Shown piece by piece: positions 52,611-62,534 of a DNA stretch of 64,000 nucleotides. Where the stretch lies: the NCBI RefSeq assembly GCF_021018805.1, contig NW_026960614.1, positions 1,240,001 through 1,304,000 on the forward strand. The letters are read 5' to 3'. The position numbers and the translations under genes are program-made. The DNA comes from Prinia subflava. Its lineage: Eukaryota; Chordata; Aves; Passeriformes; Cisticolidae. Positions within the stretch are counted from its first letter, which is position 1. Every line of letters starts with the position of its first letter. Under the pieces are notes generated by a model. It ran no database searches. It was not told where the DNA came from and saw nothing but the letters and a program-made list of their open reading frames with translations.

Positions 52611-54657
52611 TGTGCCTGAGATTCGATCCACACAGTATATTGATTCACTGCACCCAGCCGGTGCAGCGCGAGCGCCATCTGGTGACGAAATTGTAAAACT
52701 GCACCCAGCCGGTGCAGCACTGACGCCACCCTGTGGCGAAACCACAAAACTACACCCAGCAGGTGTGGCAACAGCGCCACCTTGTGGCAAAACTTTAAAA
52801 CTGCACTCAGATGGTGCGGCAGCAGCGCCACCTGGTGGCGGAATCCCAAAATTGCATCATTTTTTCCCGATTTCATATAAAAGAAAGACTTCTGCAAGAA
52901 AACTGATTCCTAAGCAGCAACAACTTCCAAAGCAACAAGAAGAATTTCTATCACAATTTAAAGAAGATATAAAATATTATATCCCACAAGAAGAAGAAGA
53001 AGAAGCGGAAGAAGAAGAAATAGAAGAAGAAGAAGAAGAAATAGATAGCGATGATGATGACGATGACATCGTCAGAATTATAGCCTCGCAAGGAATTCCA
53101 CTCACTTCTCAAGCGAATCTGCTTTCGAAAGATTTTGTGAAGCAATTTTTCCTTCAACTTAGAGAATGTGCTCAGGAGTTCTCTCAAGATTCTCCTGCGG
53201 ATCTTTTTCAGTCTTCCACTTCAGCAAAAGGCAGCTACACAGCGAAGCCAAAGCAATTCAGTCAACCAAGAACAGCTTTTTCCGAGCGTGTTGCACAAGG
53301 ACAGCAATTTTTCTATCCTCATCAAGAAGAGGGGAAGGAAGATATTGCATCATGGCAACAAGCACAGCAACTGACTCCAGTTCACAAATACATTTATACA
53401 GATCCACAAGCATCCGAAGCAACGGATTGGAATGAAATAAAAAAGAGAGCATTAAAGGAAAAAGACTTTGATATGACAGATACTGGAAGTATAGCAATGC
53501 CAGTGACTTTTGATGCACGGGGACGAAATCCAAGATGGGAACGACTGAATCATGATGTAGTAAGAGACCTAATGAAGGCAATGCGTGAGAATGGCATTGG
53601 GTCACCCTACTTCAAACAGCTTTTGAAAGGCACATTCAACACATACGACTTAACACCGTATGATCTCAGATCCCTTGCTTCAATGATTCTCACAGATTCA
53701 CAAATCCTGATATGGGATGCAAGGTGGAGAAGAGCCCTTGAAAATCTCAGAAACAGATACCAAGGAGGACAAAACGCAGGTCTCACTGTGGCAGAAATGG
53801 CAGGAGACCCGCCACACGACAACCCACAGGACCAAGCCAGAAAATTACCGCGAGGGGTGCTGGCAGACATCAAAGATGCGGCACGGAAAGCAATCGTGCA
53901 AATTCCACCGGCAGGAGTTCCAGAAAGCATCTACACTGAGATCAAGCAAGGTCCTTCAGAGCCCTTCACTTCATTCATCGACCGCCTCACTCAGGCAGTG
54001 GACAGGCAAGTGAATGATGAAGGAGCAAAGCCTTGCTTGCTCCGAAGTCTTGCTTTTGCAAACGCTAATGCAGAATGCAAGCGGATCGTCAGTGCCATGC
54101 CAGATCAACCCTCTCTGGCAGACATGGTAGAAGCATGCAGCAAGGTGGGCACACCTCAGCATGTTGCATCGATTCAGGCAAGCCTCTTGGGAGAGCAGAT
54201 CGAAAAGATCATGAAAGCCCAGAGTGAGAACTTCAAAGAAGTTTTGGCAGCGCTCCATCAATCCAATTCCTCAGAGACAAAACTCTCAAAAGCCACGTGC
54301 TACAATTGTGGCAAACAAGGACACCTGAAAGTAAATTGCCCAGAGCTTGCAAAAGCCGGAAAACAGATAGGCATTTGTCCGAGATGTCGAAGAGGAAGAC
54401 ATCTTGCGAAGAAATGCCGTTCCAAGACGGACATAGATGGGACACCTTTGCCAGCGCCGGGAAACTCGAAGAAGAGCGCGAATCGTCAACGCGCGACGAC
54501 ACAAGTAATGGCGATGGCTCCAAACCAGGTCCTCCCAAACACGCAATTCTTGGGGAATGTCAATCCGATGCCCTCCGTAGGGCAATCTGCAGGATCCCCA
54601 GCGACTCAGAATTGTTGCCGCCAGGGGCACAATGTGACCTGGCAGCTTCCAAACTGA
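52611..54657 (+). CDS. ERV-2 gag, second part (repeat region, acidic region, capsid, nucleocapsid)
   Basis: The frame is open from 52390 to 54657. Order: four 17-residue repeats (52648-52851); a basic/Gln-rich stretch; a run of Glu and Asp (about 52985-53070); and capsid with DMTDTGSIAMPVTFDARG, MRENGIGSPYFKQLLKG, ILIWDARWRRALE and the major-homology-like IKQGPSEPFTSFIDRL. Two nucleocapsid zinc knuckles follow, CYNCGKQGHLKVNC and a poorer CPRCRRGRHLAKKC. Total Gag would exceed 1100 codons, about twice a usual Gag, mainly because of the linker. Confidence 0.9.
52648..52851 (+). repeat. Four tandem 51-bp repeats inside gag
   Basis: Units encode LHPAGAALTPPCGETTK-type 17-mers and keep the frame. 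Each unit carries one or two inverted repeats, such as CTGCACC-CAGCC-GGTGCAG and CGCCAC-CTG-GTGGCG, with some mismatches in units three and four. Confidence 0.92.
54459..54465 (+). promoter_or_regulatory. gag-pro frameshift site GGGAAAC
   Basis: A heptamer in the correct phase (G GGA AAC in gag) for -1 slippage into pro, whose frame is open here. GGGAAAC is used by simian betaretroviruses. Ten bases downstream, GCGCG (54476-54480) can pair with CGCGC (54490-54494). The loop TCGTC (54483-54487) could pair with GACGA (54495-54499) as a pseudoknot, although a zero-length loop makes that tight. Confidence 0.8.
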
Positions 54658-55316
54658 CATGTTTTTTTGATGAGAGTCATGCAGTGATCTCCACGGGAGT
54701 CACTGGAACGTCTTATAGAAGACAGGAATTTTTAATTATAGGCAAAGATAGGAGCAGTATCCTAGGACTTATCGTCTATCCTTCCATCATTTCAGCAAAT
54801 CGCAATGAGGAACTGACAGTTTTGGCCAAACCTCTCCGAACGCCATTGATCGTTCCAGAAAATACTTCAATAGCCAAGGCCATTGCTTTGCCGTTTCATG
54901 ACGAAAGACAGGTCATGCCAGTACTCCGCCAGCAAGACTTTCCATCTGCGGAGCATGTGGAAATTCACGCCATGTGGGTGAAGCACATAGGTCGGGATCG
55001 ACCCATCATCACCTGCAAATTGTTCTATGGTGGAAAGACAGTCACAATTAGTGGAATGATTGATACAGGCGCGGACGTTTCTGTAATTTCTTACATCTTT
55101 TGGCCCAAAGAATGGAACTTGATTGCACCTTTGAGCACTCTCTCAGGCATAGGGGGAAGTTCCTTGTGTCTGCAGAGTGAGAATGCGATCACTGTTTCTG
55201 GACCTGGTGGAAGAACTGCAATCATTCGCCCATTCGTTGTGCAAAAACCCATCACGGTATGGGGAAGAGACATTTTGGCGCAATGGGGCATGAAGCTGGA
55301 GATGGATTTTGAGTAG
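54462..55316 (+). CDS. ERV-2 pro: dUTPase-like domain and protease
   Basis: The -1 frame relative to gag is open from before 54297 to the TAG at 55314-55316; the protein is expected to begin by slippage at 54459-54465. A degenerate dUTPase-like domain (LLPPGAQCDL, LGLIVYPSIISANRNEE, PLIVPENTSIAKAIALP) precedes an aspartic protease with GMIDTGADVSVIS near 55057-55095 and GRDILAQWG at the end. Linking dUTPase to protease is a betaretroviral trait. The dUTPase active-site motifs are not all recognisable, so activity is doubtful. Confidence 0.88.
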   Translation, partial: KLEEERESSTRDDTSNGDGSKPGPPKHAILGECQSDALRRAICRIPSDSELLPPGAQCDLAASKLTCFFDESHAVISTGVTGTSYRRQEFLIIGKDRSSILGLIVYPSIISANRNEELTVLAKPLRTPLIVPENTSIAKAIALPFHDERQVMPVLRQQDFPSAEHVEIHAMWVKHIGRDRPIITCKLFYGGKTVTISGMIDTGADVSVISYIFWPKEWNLIAPLSTLSGIGGSSLCLQSENAITVSGPGGRTAIIRPFVVQKPITVWGRDILAQWGMKLEMDFE

Positions 55317-57091
55317 GGGTCACTGTGGCACTCGCCACTTTGAAACTGACCTGGAAAACAGACAACCCTGTCTGGGTGGATCAGTGGCCCCTTGAACGAA
55401 AGAAATTGAGTGCATTGAAAAACTTAGTGAAGGAACAGTTGGAAAAAGGACACCTCAAACCAACAAACAGCCCATGGAATTCTCCAGTGTTTGTGATTCA
55501 CAAGAAGACTTCAGGCTCATGGAGATTGCTTCATGACCTCCGAAAAATCAACGAGGTCATTGAAGAAATGGGTCCTTTGCAACTTGGACTCCCAACTCTC
55601 TCAATGATCCCGAGAGATTGGCCACTTGTGATCATTGATCTCAAGGACTGTTTCTTTAGCATTCCACTTCATCCAGACGATGCTCCTCGATTCGCTTTCT
55701 CAATTCCGAGCATCAACAGGGAGGAACCCCTGCAAAGATATCATTGGGTAGTCCTACCGCAAGGCCTCAAAAACTCGCCTACCATGTGCCAATGGTTTGT
55801 GGCGCGAGCCTTGTCTCCAGTGCGGGAGAAACATCCGGAAGCCAGGATCGTTCACTATATGGACGACCTGCTCATCGCGGCAAAGACTCGACAAGAACTG
55901 CAAGAGGCTCGTGACAGCGTGATTGCAGAAGTGCAAGGCGCGGGATTGGAAATCTCCACCTCAAAAATTCAGGAGATTGCGCCGTGGAAATATTTGGGAT
56001 GGAAGATCACAGAGCAAGCAATCAGGCCACAGAAAGTACAAGTCAGGTCAGAGATTCACACTTTACAGGATCTACAACAGCTTCTAGGAGAAGTCAACTG
56101 GATGAGGCCGATCTTGGGGATCACGAATGATGAACTGGCACCATTGTTCAATCTTTTGAGAGGTGACTGCAACATCAAATCTCCCAGAGTTCTCACACCA
56201 GAAGCTCAGGAAGCTCTTGAGAAAGTTGCAAGAAGTCTTGAGCAAAGACAAGCACATCGTTCAGTAACATCGTTACCATTCTTTCTCGCAATTTTAGGAG
56301 AGGAAGTACAGCTGTATGGGTTGATTTTCCAGTGGGACGTGTCACAAAAAGACCCATTGTTGATCATCGAATGGACCTTTTTACCCTATAGGTCCTCCAA
56401 AACAGTTCTCACAAATTTGGAAATGATAGCACAAATTATAATAAAGGCCAGAGCGAGACTGTTGTCCATGGCAGGCAAAGACTTTGCTACGATTTACCTG
56501 CCTCTGAAAAAAGAATATTTTGATTGGGCACTGCAAAAGTCAGAAGACTTGCAAATTGCATTGTTAGATTACCCAGGCATTTGTACAATTCATTTTCCGA
56601 GCCACAGATTACTGAAGGCAAAAATAAGTTTAAGAGAAAAACCAAAAATAATTGAGGTGCCGTTGGATGCCGTGACAGTGTTTACTGACGGCTCAGGCAA
56701 AACCCACAAATCAGTAATCACATGGCAGAATGAGACCACAGGAGAATGGGAATCAGACACAAAAATAGTACAGGGCTCACCCCAAATTGTAGAATTGGCA
56801 GCAGTGGTGAGAACCTTTGAACTGTTCAAACAGCCCTTCAACTTGATCACAGACTCAGCATATGTCGCTAATGTGGTCAAGAGAATTGAGGGATCGCTTC
56901 TGAAAGAAGTTGATAATGAAGATTTATACACATACTTGTTTTGCATGAGGGCTTTGTTACAGGAAAGGGAACATGAATATTTTGTCTCACACATCAGGGC
57001 ACTCCTCTCTCCCAGGATTTTTAGCAGAGGGGAACGCACATGCGGACAAATTGACAATGCCGATTTCGAAGACTCTGCCAAATATCTTTGA
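55317..57091 (+). CDS. ERV-2 pol, first part: reverse transcriptase and most of RNase H
   Basis: Open in the -1 frame relative to pro from 55313. RT shows [54 protein letters not shown] and HYMDDLLIA (YMDD, about residue 178 from 55325). RNase H has VTVFTDGSGKTHK, ELAAVVRTFE and ITDSAYVANVV. The frame is lost near 57000, before the last RNase H acidic residue, and ends at 57091. A slippery-type GGATTTT at 55304-55310 is in phase at the pro end, but the -1 frame meets TGA at 55310-55312. Confidence 0.9.
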
Positions 57092-57944
57092 ACAAGCAAG
57101 GCTGAGTCATGCATTTTTTCATCAAAATGCAAAAGCACTGATGGAAAACTTTCGTATCTCAAAAAGTGAGGCGAAAGAAATCATAAGTGCTTGCCCGGAC
57201 TGTCAGCTTGTGCAACCCCCCGCATCCATGGGGGCAGTCAACCCGAGAGGATTGCAAAGTCTGCAGCTATGGCAGACTGATGTAACGAAATATCCATCTT
57301 TCGGGAAACTCAAAAATATCCATGTTTCGGTTGACACATTTTCAGGCGCAATTTTTGCATCTCTGCATGCAGGCGAAACAGCGCAGCACGCGTGCAGACA
57401 TTTTTTGCAAGCTTTTGCATCGTTAGGCGTTCCGCAAGAGATAAAAACAGATAATGGTCCAACATACATAGGAAAAGCGCTTGACAAATTTTTGAAAAGA
57501 TGGGGTGTTCGGCACACCTTTGGCATCCCACATTCTCCAACAGGTCAAGCAATCATTGAAAGAACACATCATACACTGAAGTCCCTTTTGGACAAACAAA
57601 AAAGGGGGGAGGCGGACGCAACACCTCATATGCGTCTGAACAAAGCTTTATATGTGTTGAATTTCCTGAACGGCTCTTTCACAGAGCCCACTCCACCGAT
57701 TGTGAGACATTTTTCGAATAGTTCTCAGGCAAAACTGAAAGAGAATCCCTTGGTCTTGGTCAAAAACCCAGAGTCAGGAAAGATCGAGGGTCCATTCAAA
57801 TTAATAACTTGGGGCAAGGGTTATGCTTGTGTCTCCACAGGAGCTGGACCAAAGTGGGTGTCGGCGAGACGCGTGAAACCGTACCGAGTCCAGGAACAAG
57901 CAGACGCAAGTCCCGGAAACGCAGAAGCAAGCACGCAGACGTGA
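56990..57944 (+). CDS. ERV-2 pol, second part: RNase H end and integrase
   Basis: Open in the +1 frame relative to the preceding part; the first ATG is at 56973. Starts with the RNase H end (SSLPGFLAEGNAHADKL), then the integrase zinc motif HAFFHQNA...CPDCQ. The DDE core follows with LWQTDVTKY, IKTDNGPTY and AIIERTHHTLK, then a C-terminal domain with GPFKLITWGKGYACVS and WVSARRVKPYR. Complete to its stop apart from the shared frame break near 57000. Confidence 0.92.
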
Positions 57945-58057
57945 GCCAGTGCCAAAGCCGTGAACATCTCCTCGTCTGGCGTGCAAAAGACTTTGGGACT
58001 TGGGGTTTTTTTCTCTGTGACTTGAGTGTTGCTTGAGTTCAGAAATTCCCAGCAGGA

Positions 58058-59392
58058 ATGAGGTCTCTAAATATGGAGGTTGATCAGCTGTTACTCCTGT
58101 GCCTCATCCTTTCACCAATTGCCTTAGGCAATGTGGCAGATTTGCCAATGATTCAACTAAAAGGAAATGTCTGGGAAACCCTAGCCAAAGCAGCAGGGTT
58201 GGACACCATCTGCTTGACTCACTCAAAGCCAGGGAAACCCTTTTCAACATGCTTAGTGGGTTTGCCAGTGAGTGAATGGGCGACCCCAACAGAGGGTGAA
58301 TGGAACGCGTGGGTAGAATCTCTGCCCAAGGCGTTTTCTGAACCTCAAGAATTGGAAATTTTTGGTTCGCTTAGAATGCAATTCTGTGTGGAATTTGGTT
58401 CTTCTGGGGTGACAAGCAACAAAGTAGTAAATGTCACACCAAATCAAGAATTTTATAAGAATGCATCCTCTTGGTGTGATTACACCAGGGTGCAGAACAA
58501 ACCATTCAACCATGATGGTCCAGCGCAATTGCCAAAAGGGATCTTTTTAATCTGCGGGGACAGGGTTTGGCCCGCGATCCCTGCACAGGCGATAGGTGGT
58601 CCATGTAGCATTGGAAGACTCTCATTGCTAACACCTAACATGACATGGATGAGAGAACGAAAATATAGAGGAAAGAGAGACATCAAACAGTATGATCCCA
58701 ATTGCACTGACAGTGTTTATACTTGGAGTAAAACCCGAAGGGTTTTAATGACTATATTCGTTCCGTATGGGGCAATAGCATCAGCCCTGACGCAATTGGA
58801 TCATATGGGTTGTTGGTTGAGCAAAAATGCCGAATCTGTCTCTCTTGCACTGAGTGACATGTTGACTGATGTTGACGGTGTGAGACAAGCAACTCTTCAA
58901 AACAGAGCAGCCATTGATTACTTATTGCTGGCACAGGGACATGGGTGTGAGGAATTTGAAGGGATGTGTTGTATGAATTTGTCGGACCATTCTAGATCCA
59001 TTCATGAAAACATAAAGCGATTGCGAGACAGTGTCAACAGACTTGGAGAAGTCACCGGATCATGGTTGGATGGGATGTTCAATTGGTTCAATCTTTCAGC
59101 GTGGGGGAGAGAACTTTTAAAGGTTTTGGTATATTTTTTGTTGGGACTTGTGATTCTTCTGGCGTTTGTGCCGTGTTTGCTTCAATGCATGCGGCGCACC
59201 ATGGATAGAGCTGCCAGAAGGGTGTTTTTGGTGCAAACAGGAGGGGGAGATGTTGGAGTCCAGAGGATCCCTCTGATAGCCCTGGAGTATAAGGGGGCTG
59301 TACAGGGGGGTCTGGGATCTGTACAAGGGGGTCAGACAGCCTCCCACAGAGCCCAGAAGGACTCTGATTCTAGCTTCTATCCATGGAAGTGA
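58058..59392 (+). CDS. ERV-2 env, alpharetrovirus-like, tail encoded by the LTR
   Basis: Intact frame, 444 codons. Signal peptide about residues 8-24; a short surface subunit with several N-glycosylation sequons; furin-type RGKR at 204-207; an internal fusion-peptide-like IFVPYGAIASA at 233-242; an immunosuppressive-type segment (QNRAAIDYLLL) and CX6CC (C297, C304, C305); a membrane segment at 353-375. The transmembrane subunit resembles avian alpharetroviruses. The surface subunit is about 200 residues, far shorter than usual there. Residues 399-444 are read from the 3' LTR. This is description only; receptor use is unknown. Confidence 0.92.
   Translation: MRSLNMEVDQLLLLCLILSPIALGNVADLPMIQLKGNVWETLAKAAGLDTICLTHSKPGKPFSTCLVGLPVSEWATPTEGEWNAWVESLPKAFSEPQELEIFGSLRMQFCVEFGSSGVTSNKVVNVTPNQEFYKNASSWCDYTRVQNKPFNHDGPAQLPKGIFLICGDRVWPAIPAQAIGGPCSIGRLSLLTPNMTWMRERKYRGKRDIKQYDPNCTDSVYTWSKTRRVLMTIFVPYGAIASALTQLDHMGCWLSKNAESVSLALSDMLTDVDGVRQATLQNRAAIDYLLLAQGHGCEEFEGMCCMNLSDHSRSIHENIKRLRDSVNRLGEVTGSWLDGMFNWFNLSAWGRELLKVLVYFLLGLVILLAFVPCLLQCMRRTMDRAARRVFLVQTGGGDVGVQRIPLIALEYKGAVQGGLGSVQGGQTASHRAQKDSDSSFYPWK
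59239..59250 (+). promoter_or_regulatory. Polypurine tract of ERV-2
   Basis: AGGAGGGGGAGA directly precedes the 3' LTR, within the env frame. Confidence 0.9.
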
Positions 59393-60031
59393 ATGTTCAC
59401 ATGAAGAAAGAATCACAGATCCTAAGAATTTTGAAGTAGATAGTAGTTTGTTATAGAGATTAGGATTCATAGTATACGGGGCTGAGAGGACAAGATGGAG
59501 GAATTGGGGAGTGGCCCCTAGTTTCCTTGTTCTTGTTCTCATCCCCCATCTTTTGCTGATTTGGACTTTAGAGATTGGTTTAGAATAGAACTGACATGTT
59601 AGCGTAGCAAGTTAGTATTGGCAATGTTCTGTAAACAATAAATACGTCTTGGACTGTGGTTGGGTCGGGGATTCGGTACATAAGGTACGGGGCTCTCCGA
59701 TCCGCCCCAGTCCAGCGGCAGCCCGGTTCAGGGCAGCCCAGCGCCAGTCCAACGGCGTGTCTTGCTTTGCTGGGGACGCCTTGCAAAGCAGAACAAGAAC
59801 TGTTAGATAATATGAAATAAACAACCTTGATAACTTGAGCTGCTGGACTCACAGTGTCGTCTCTGCCTTCGGTGCGAAACGCTCAGGGCAAAGAGAAGAC
59901 AGAAAACCTTATTATCTTGGGGAACAGCAACCCCAGGAAAATACCCAGGGAACAGCAACCCTGGGAGAAGATTACACCTCCTCGGGGAACGGCCGCTCCG
60001 AGGAGAAAGTCGGGGAACATCAACCCCGACA
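59251..60031 (+). mobile_element. ERV-2 3' LTR, group C
   Basis: 781 bp, offset 8999 from the 5' LTR, with the same hairpin array at 59916-60030 and AATAAA at 59816-59821. Followed by the CCTGTC duplication. Confidence 0.95.
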
Positions 60032-60037
60032 CCTGTC

Positions 60038-60430
60038 TGTCACCAAAAAAGGACCTTCCCCTTATACTGGAGAAATTCCAAAGGAGCATTGAGTGAATAG
60101 CTGATTTAAAAGGTGTCCTTCACCTTTTGGAAAGTATTGGCTGCCCCAGTGTCCTTCTTCCCTTGAGACCCCCCTCCCCTCACCCACCTGATTGGCGAGT
60201 CTCCGGCACCTTCCCAGCTACCCTCCCCCCGATAAAACCGAGGGGAACTGTGTGGCTCAGGACGTTCTGGCGGGGCAGTTACTGAATTCAGAAGCCTTGT
60301 AAGCTACAATAAAACTCTAGATCGAGACCCACCGACCAGAACCAACTCTCTTCTTTGCTATCAATATAAAAGTCTCTCCGACAGAGGGATTCCTGGAGAA
60401 CTACCTTCTGCAAAAGGCAGTTCTCCCTCA
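60038..60430 (+). mobile_element. B-type LTR, right part
   Basis: TGATTTAAAAGGTGTCCTTCACC, CACCTGATTGGCGAGTC (CCAAT box), CGATAAAACCGAGGGG and CAATAAAACTC follow 34510-34735 closely by eye. It continues the LTR begun at 50166. The end near 60430 is approximate. Confidence 0.75.
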
Positions 60431-60599
60431 CTGGCTCTGGAGCTCCAGGCAAGTCCAGGCTTGTCCTCACATGGTCAACCCCACCACTTGCAGCACTTGG
60501 CTAGCTAAAGGTATCTTTATAGGTAACACTGCAACAGCTGCCTTCTGGGCTCAGCCGCTGGGTTTTTGAACAAGCCCAGACTAGTTCTGTCCTGTCCTA
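60431..60599. other. Unassigned junction before ERV-3
   Basis: No primer site of Tyr or Lys type was found here, so the start of ERV-3 is missing or diverged. Confidence 0.35.
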
Positions 60600-62534
60600 T
60601 TGGTAACACCAATATATAATGAAGCCACTCTTAGAAACAGCAAAGCTGAGAAGCTTCTCCCTATATGCAGAGTAGTTTTTGAAACAGTTACCAACAGAAG
60701 TGAAGCACAGAACCGCTCTAGTGACACTGAGTCCGCACGGCAGAGAGGAAGAGAGGGGGGCAGCTCCCTCCATCCCGTCAGTGTCCCCAGAGCAACTGCC
60801 ACCTAAAAAATTGCTGGTGAATACCCAGCCAGAGGTAGGGACAATCCCATATATTAAGGGACTCCCTAAACTCTCAGAAATTTTGCTCATAGACAGAAGA
60901 CCCCATGAAATTCCAAAGAACAATCCGGAGAATAGTACATGACCAGGTCAATGCGTCTCTACACTAAAAGAGGCTATTACACAAATTTTGCAACTTACAT
61001 CAACTGCGCAGCCCACAGATGTATATACTACCTCAGTTATGCAAACAGCGCAGATATCGCCGCAAATAGCGCAAAGTTTCCAAGCCCCGCAGCCTGCCGT
61101 GAACAGACTGTCTCCGCTTCTCAGGGCGGTAAGACTCAAGTTGCTCAAACAAAGCAGCCCCCTCACACGAGCCCGACGAGGCAGCACAGCTAGAACTGGG
61201 TGGGTAGGCTCTGCAGCCCGAGGTGAGTGGAGCAGCTCTTCTGCCCGGTTTGGGCAGAGCAGGTGGAGTGGGCAGGCAAACCCCCTCACAGGCACTGCAA
61301 GCAGCACAGCTGCACAAAAACAGCACAGCGGCAAACCAAGAAGCGGGCTCAGCTGCTCCAGAGAATCTGCAGACAACACAAAACACTGCTACAGCTTCAG
61401 CTACCCCTCAGACCCAGGCAGGGATAAGCCCAGAGCAGAAGGGGCTTGCAAGAAGACAGAGATGGCACAAAACAAGAGAAGGAGAAAGCAAGTCAGATGC
61501 CAAAACAGAGGTTATAAATTCAGACTCAGGAGTTGCAGGCGGTAGCTCTCTGGTGCCGAGAGTCCCGGCGTGGAGCTATGAGTGGCCTCCTGCCTTCATA
61601 CAAATGCCAGCAGATCCCCGGAGTGTAGCGCAAGGGTTTCCAGGGCTTTGGGTTCCCCCAGGACTTTTGGCAGTTCCAATGGCCACCCCCTTTGAGCATT
61701 CAGTCACGTACCATAGCACAATTGCATGAGAGTTCCTACAAGACCCATCATTCCAGCGCAAGGACTGTGCGCAAGAACTTTATACTCCACAAAATGACAG
61801 CATGCTGCACCCCTTTGCCGTACAAGATGGCAGCTTCCCACATACTTTTGCCGTACAGCAATATAGCAGCACACTAGGCACTTCCGTAAACAATGCTTAC
61901 GTATTTCCACCAGCACCATTTTGTTATCAACAGTGTTCAACCTCCTGCTGCAGTGCTACCACTGGCAGCTTCTATTACTGCACCTTCCAATACTTATACA
62001 GCACATGCAACCACCAGCTCTCCACACAGGAGGAGAAGGAAAGAGAACAATGAAGTTTGAAAGAAGAGCATTTCTGCACAATACAAATTTGCAAAATGCA
62101 AACAGGGAATTAGTCCCATACCATCCTCTTACAGAAGTAATTTCAAATAATAATGCAAAAGGAAATCTCAACATGGCATCAACACAAATAATGGCCATGC
62201 CAGTGAGATTTGGCCCACAAAATACAAATCCCAGATAGATACCACTGACACATGATGTAATCAAAGACCTGAGACAAGCACTTAGAGAGTGGCTTAGGTT
62301 CTTTCTACTTTAAGCAACTGTTGAAAGGCACCTTTGGTACTTATGATTTGGTGCCTTGTGATTGCAAATACATTGTCACAATGATTTTAACAGACTCAGT
62401 ACATATTGTGACAAGTCAAATAGAGAAGAGCTCTCATCACATTGTGACAATCCAATGCTAAAGGCCTAAATGCAGCCCTTACATTAGCCCAACTAGCTGA
62501 CAATCCACTCCATGATAAACTCGAAGATCAAGCT
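60600..62534 (+). pseudogene. ERV-3 gag, N-terminal and linker part
   Basis: Broken frames rich in Ala, Gln, Pro and Ser (for example 61223-61729). A capsid start in 62100-62400 has a TQIMAMPVRFGPQNTNPR block, like AMPVTFDARGRNPR in ERV-2. The 51-bp repeats and acidic run of ERV-2 are not seen. No intact start is identifiable. Confidence 0.6.

Larger units (their letters stand above)
50252..60031 (+). mobile_element. ERV-2: near-intact young provirus, 9780 bp
   Basis: LTR, Tyr-type primer site, gag, pro, pol, env, polypurine tract, LTR. The 6-bp duplication CCTGTC flanks it exactly (50246-50251 and 60032-60037). I see two differences between the 781-bp LTRs (at about 50277 and 50329). Reading breaks exist in gag (52.44-52.6 kb), at the pro-pol junction and in RNase H (about 57.0 kb). 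The rest is open. gag-pro-pol are betaretrovirus-like, env alpharetrovirus-like. Confidence 0.96.
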
